A stretch of DNA of 42,807 nucleotides from Enhygromyxa salina (GTDB lineage: Bacteria; Myxococcota_A; Polyangia; Nannocystales; Nannocystaceae). Location of the stretch: the NCBI RefSeq assembly GCF_002994615.1, contig NZ_PVNK01000249.1, forward strand, positions 1 through 42,807, given 5' to 3'. Below are positions 42,321-42,807 of the stretch, piece after piece. The notes beneath the pieces are model-generated. The model ran no database searches, had not been told where the DNA came from, and saw only the letters and a list, made by a program, of their open reading frames with translations. Position 1 is the first letter of the stretch, and each line of letters opens with the position of its first letter. Both the position numbers and the translations under genes were made by a program.

Positions 42321-42807
42321 AGGGGGCCACGCAAACGACTGCGAAGCTCATCCCAGCCCACCGAGGGAGGGAGCGGAGCGAGCGACCGACCGGCCGCTTG
42401 CGGCCGTGCGTGGCAGAGTCGCTGGCGCGTGTGGAGGTCTAAAGGAGTCGCTGACGCCTGTGGGGGTCTAAAATCGAGCCCCCTTTTAGGGGGCCACGGA
42501 GGCGACTGCGAAGCTCATCCCAGCCCACCGAGGGAGGGAGCGGAGCGAGCGACCGACCGGCCGCTTGCGGCCGTGCGTGGCAGAGTCGCTGACGCCTGTG
42601 GGGGTCTAAAGGAGTCGCTGACGCCTGTGGGGGTCTAAAGGAGTCGCTGACGCCTGTGGGGATCTAAAATCGAGCCCCCTTTTAGGGGGCCACGGAGGCG
42701 ACTGCGAAGCTCATCCCAGCCCACCGAGGGAGGGAGCGGAGCGAGCGACCGACCGGCCGCTTGCGGCCGTGCGTGGCAGAGTCGCTGACGCCTGTGGGGG
42801 TCTAAAG
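42321..42807. repeat. Tandem array of long repeats with nested 29-bp units
   Basis: Three copies start with AGGGGGCCACG: 42321-42487 (167 bp), 42488-42683 (196 bp) and 42684 to the window edge. Each holds a shared core (GACTGCGAAGCTCATCCCAG, GAGGGAGGGAGCGG, GGCCGCTTGCGGCC) and then a run of 29-bp units GAGTCGCTGACGC...GGTCTAAAG, two in the first and three in the second, which explains the 29-bp length difference. The junctions carry a GCCCCC/GGGGGC hairpin. The array starts 10 bp after the efflux pump stop. It holds no protein-coding gene that I can support. Confidence 0.85.

Noticed and set aside
42416..42807. 29-bp direct repeats that might suggest a CRISPR array
   Set aside because: The units follow one another with no spacers and are nested in larger repeats; no cas genes are nearby.

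Overview
The window is very GC-rich bacterial DNA whose content points to a myxobacterium, most likely suborder Nannocystineae. Signs are secreted lipoproteins with long Gly-Asp linkers, a Myxococcus-type Cys-rich repeat joined to a fibrinogen-like domain, a TIGR02270/DUF6484/VgrG type VI secretion fragment, a P450 and a FOXRED2-like flavoprotein. This is inference from gene content; no rRNA or tRNA gene is present.

Layout. (1) 1-2191: two tandem copies of an Rpn-type PD-(D/E)XK nuclease gene; the second is translationally coupled to a HAD phosphatase gene, the first is followed by a deleted remnant of the same HAD gene. (2) 2371-5452: an overlapping three-gene cassette of STM4013-like hydrolase, STM4012-like and STM4011-like radical SAM proteins, convergent with a PlsC acyltransferase. 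(3) 6335-9112: two divergent secreted lipoproteins, one fibrinogen-like and one metallophosphoesterase. (4) 9102-18367: possible small-molecule locus with a PLP aminotransferase, TPP enzyme, KAS III-like synthase, unknown small protein, FAD oxygenase/halogenase-like protein, cytochrome P450 and FOXRED2-like flavoprotein. (5) 18728-23112: minus-strand operon of three unrecognised membrane proteins followed by a response regulator and histidine kinase. (6) 23241-23795: TerB-like protein. (7) 23875-28024: metal (probably zinc) locus with a His/Asp-rich lipoprotein, Fur/Zur regulator, TonB-dependent receptor and MerC-like protein, with two matching dyads (ATGCA-N7-TGCAT) placed inside the predicted promoters. 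(8) 28092-31368: a second, active-site-variant metallophosphoesterase lipoprotein, a dienoyl-CoA-reductase-like SDR, a SnoaL-like protein and a NADP-binding reductase. (9) 31488-35647: type VI secretion accessory genes divergent from vgrG. (10) 35874-37628: an unusual fusion of aldo/keto reductase, P-loop kinase and degenerate GmhB-type HAD domain. (11) 37957-42311: RND efflux adaptor and pump. (12) 42321 to the end: a tandem repeat array.

Intergenic DNA holds several dispersed repeat families: a CTAGCAGCCCGGGGTGCA-ended element (30119, 35728, 37625), a 33-bp palindrome (2324, 35691), and a GAGTCGCTGACGC...GGGGGTCTAAA family (23812, 42416 onward). The best candidates for an undescribed system are the STM401x cassette, the membrane/two-component operon, the 9-18 kb enzyme locus and the AKR-kinase-HAD fusion. 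All calls are from reading sequence and motifs; no database search was run.
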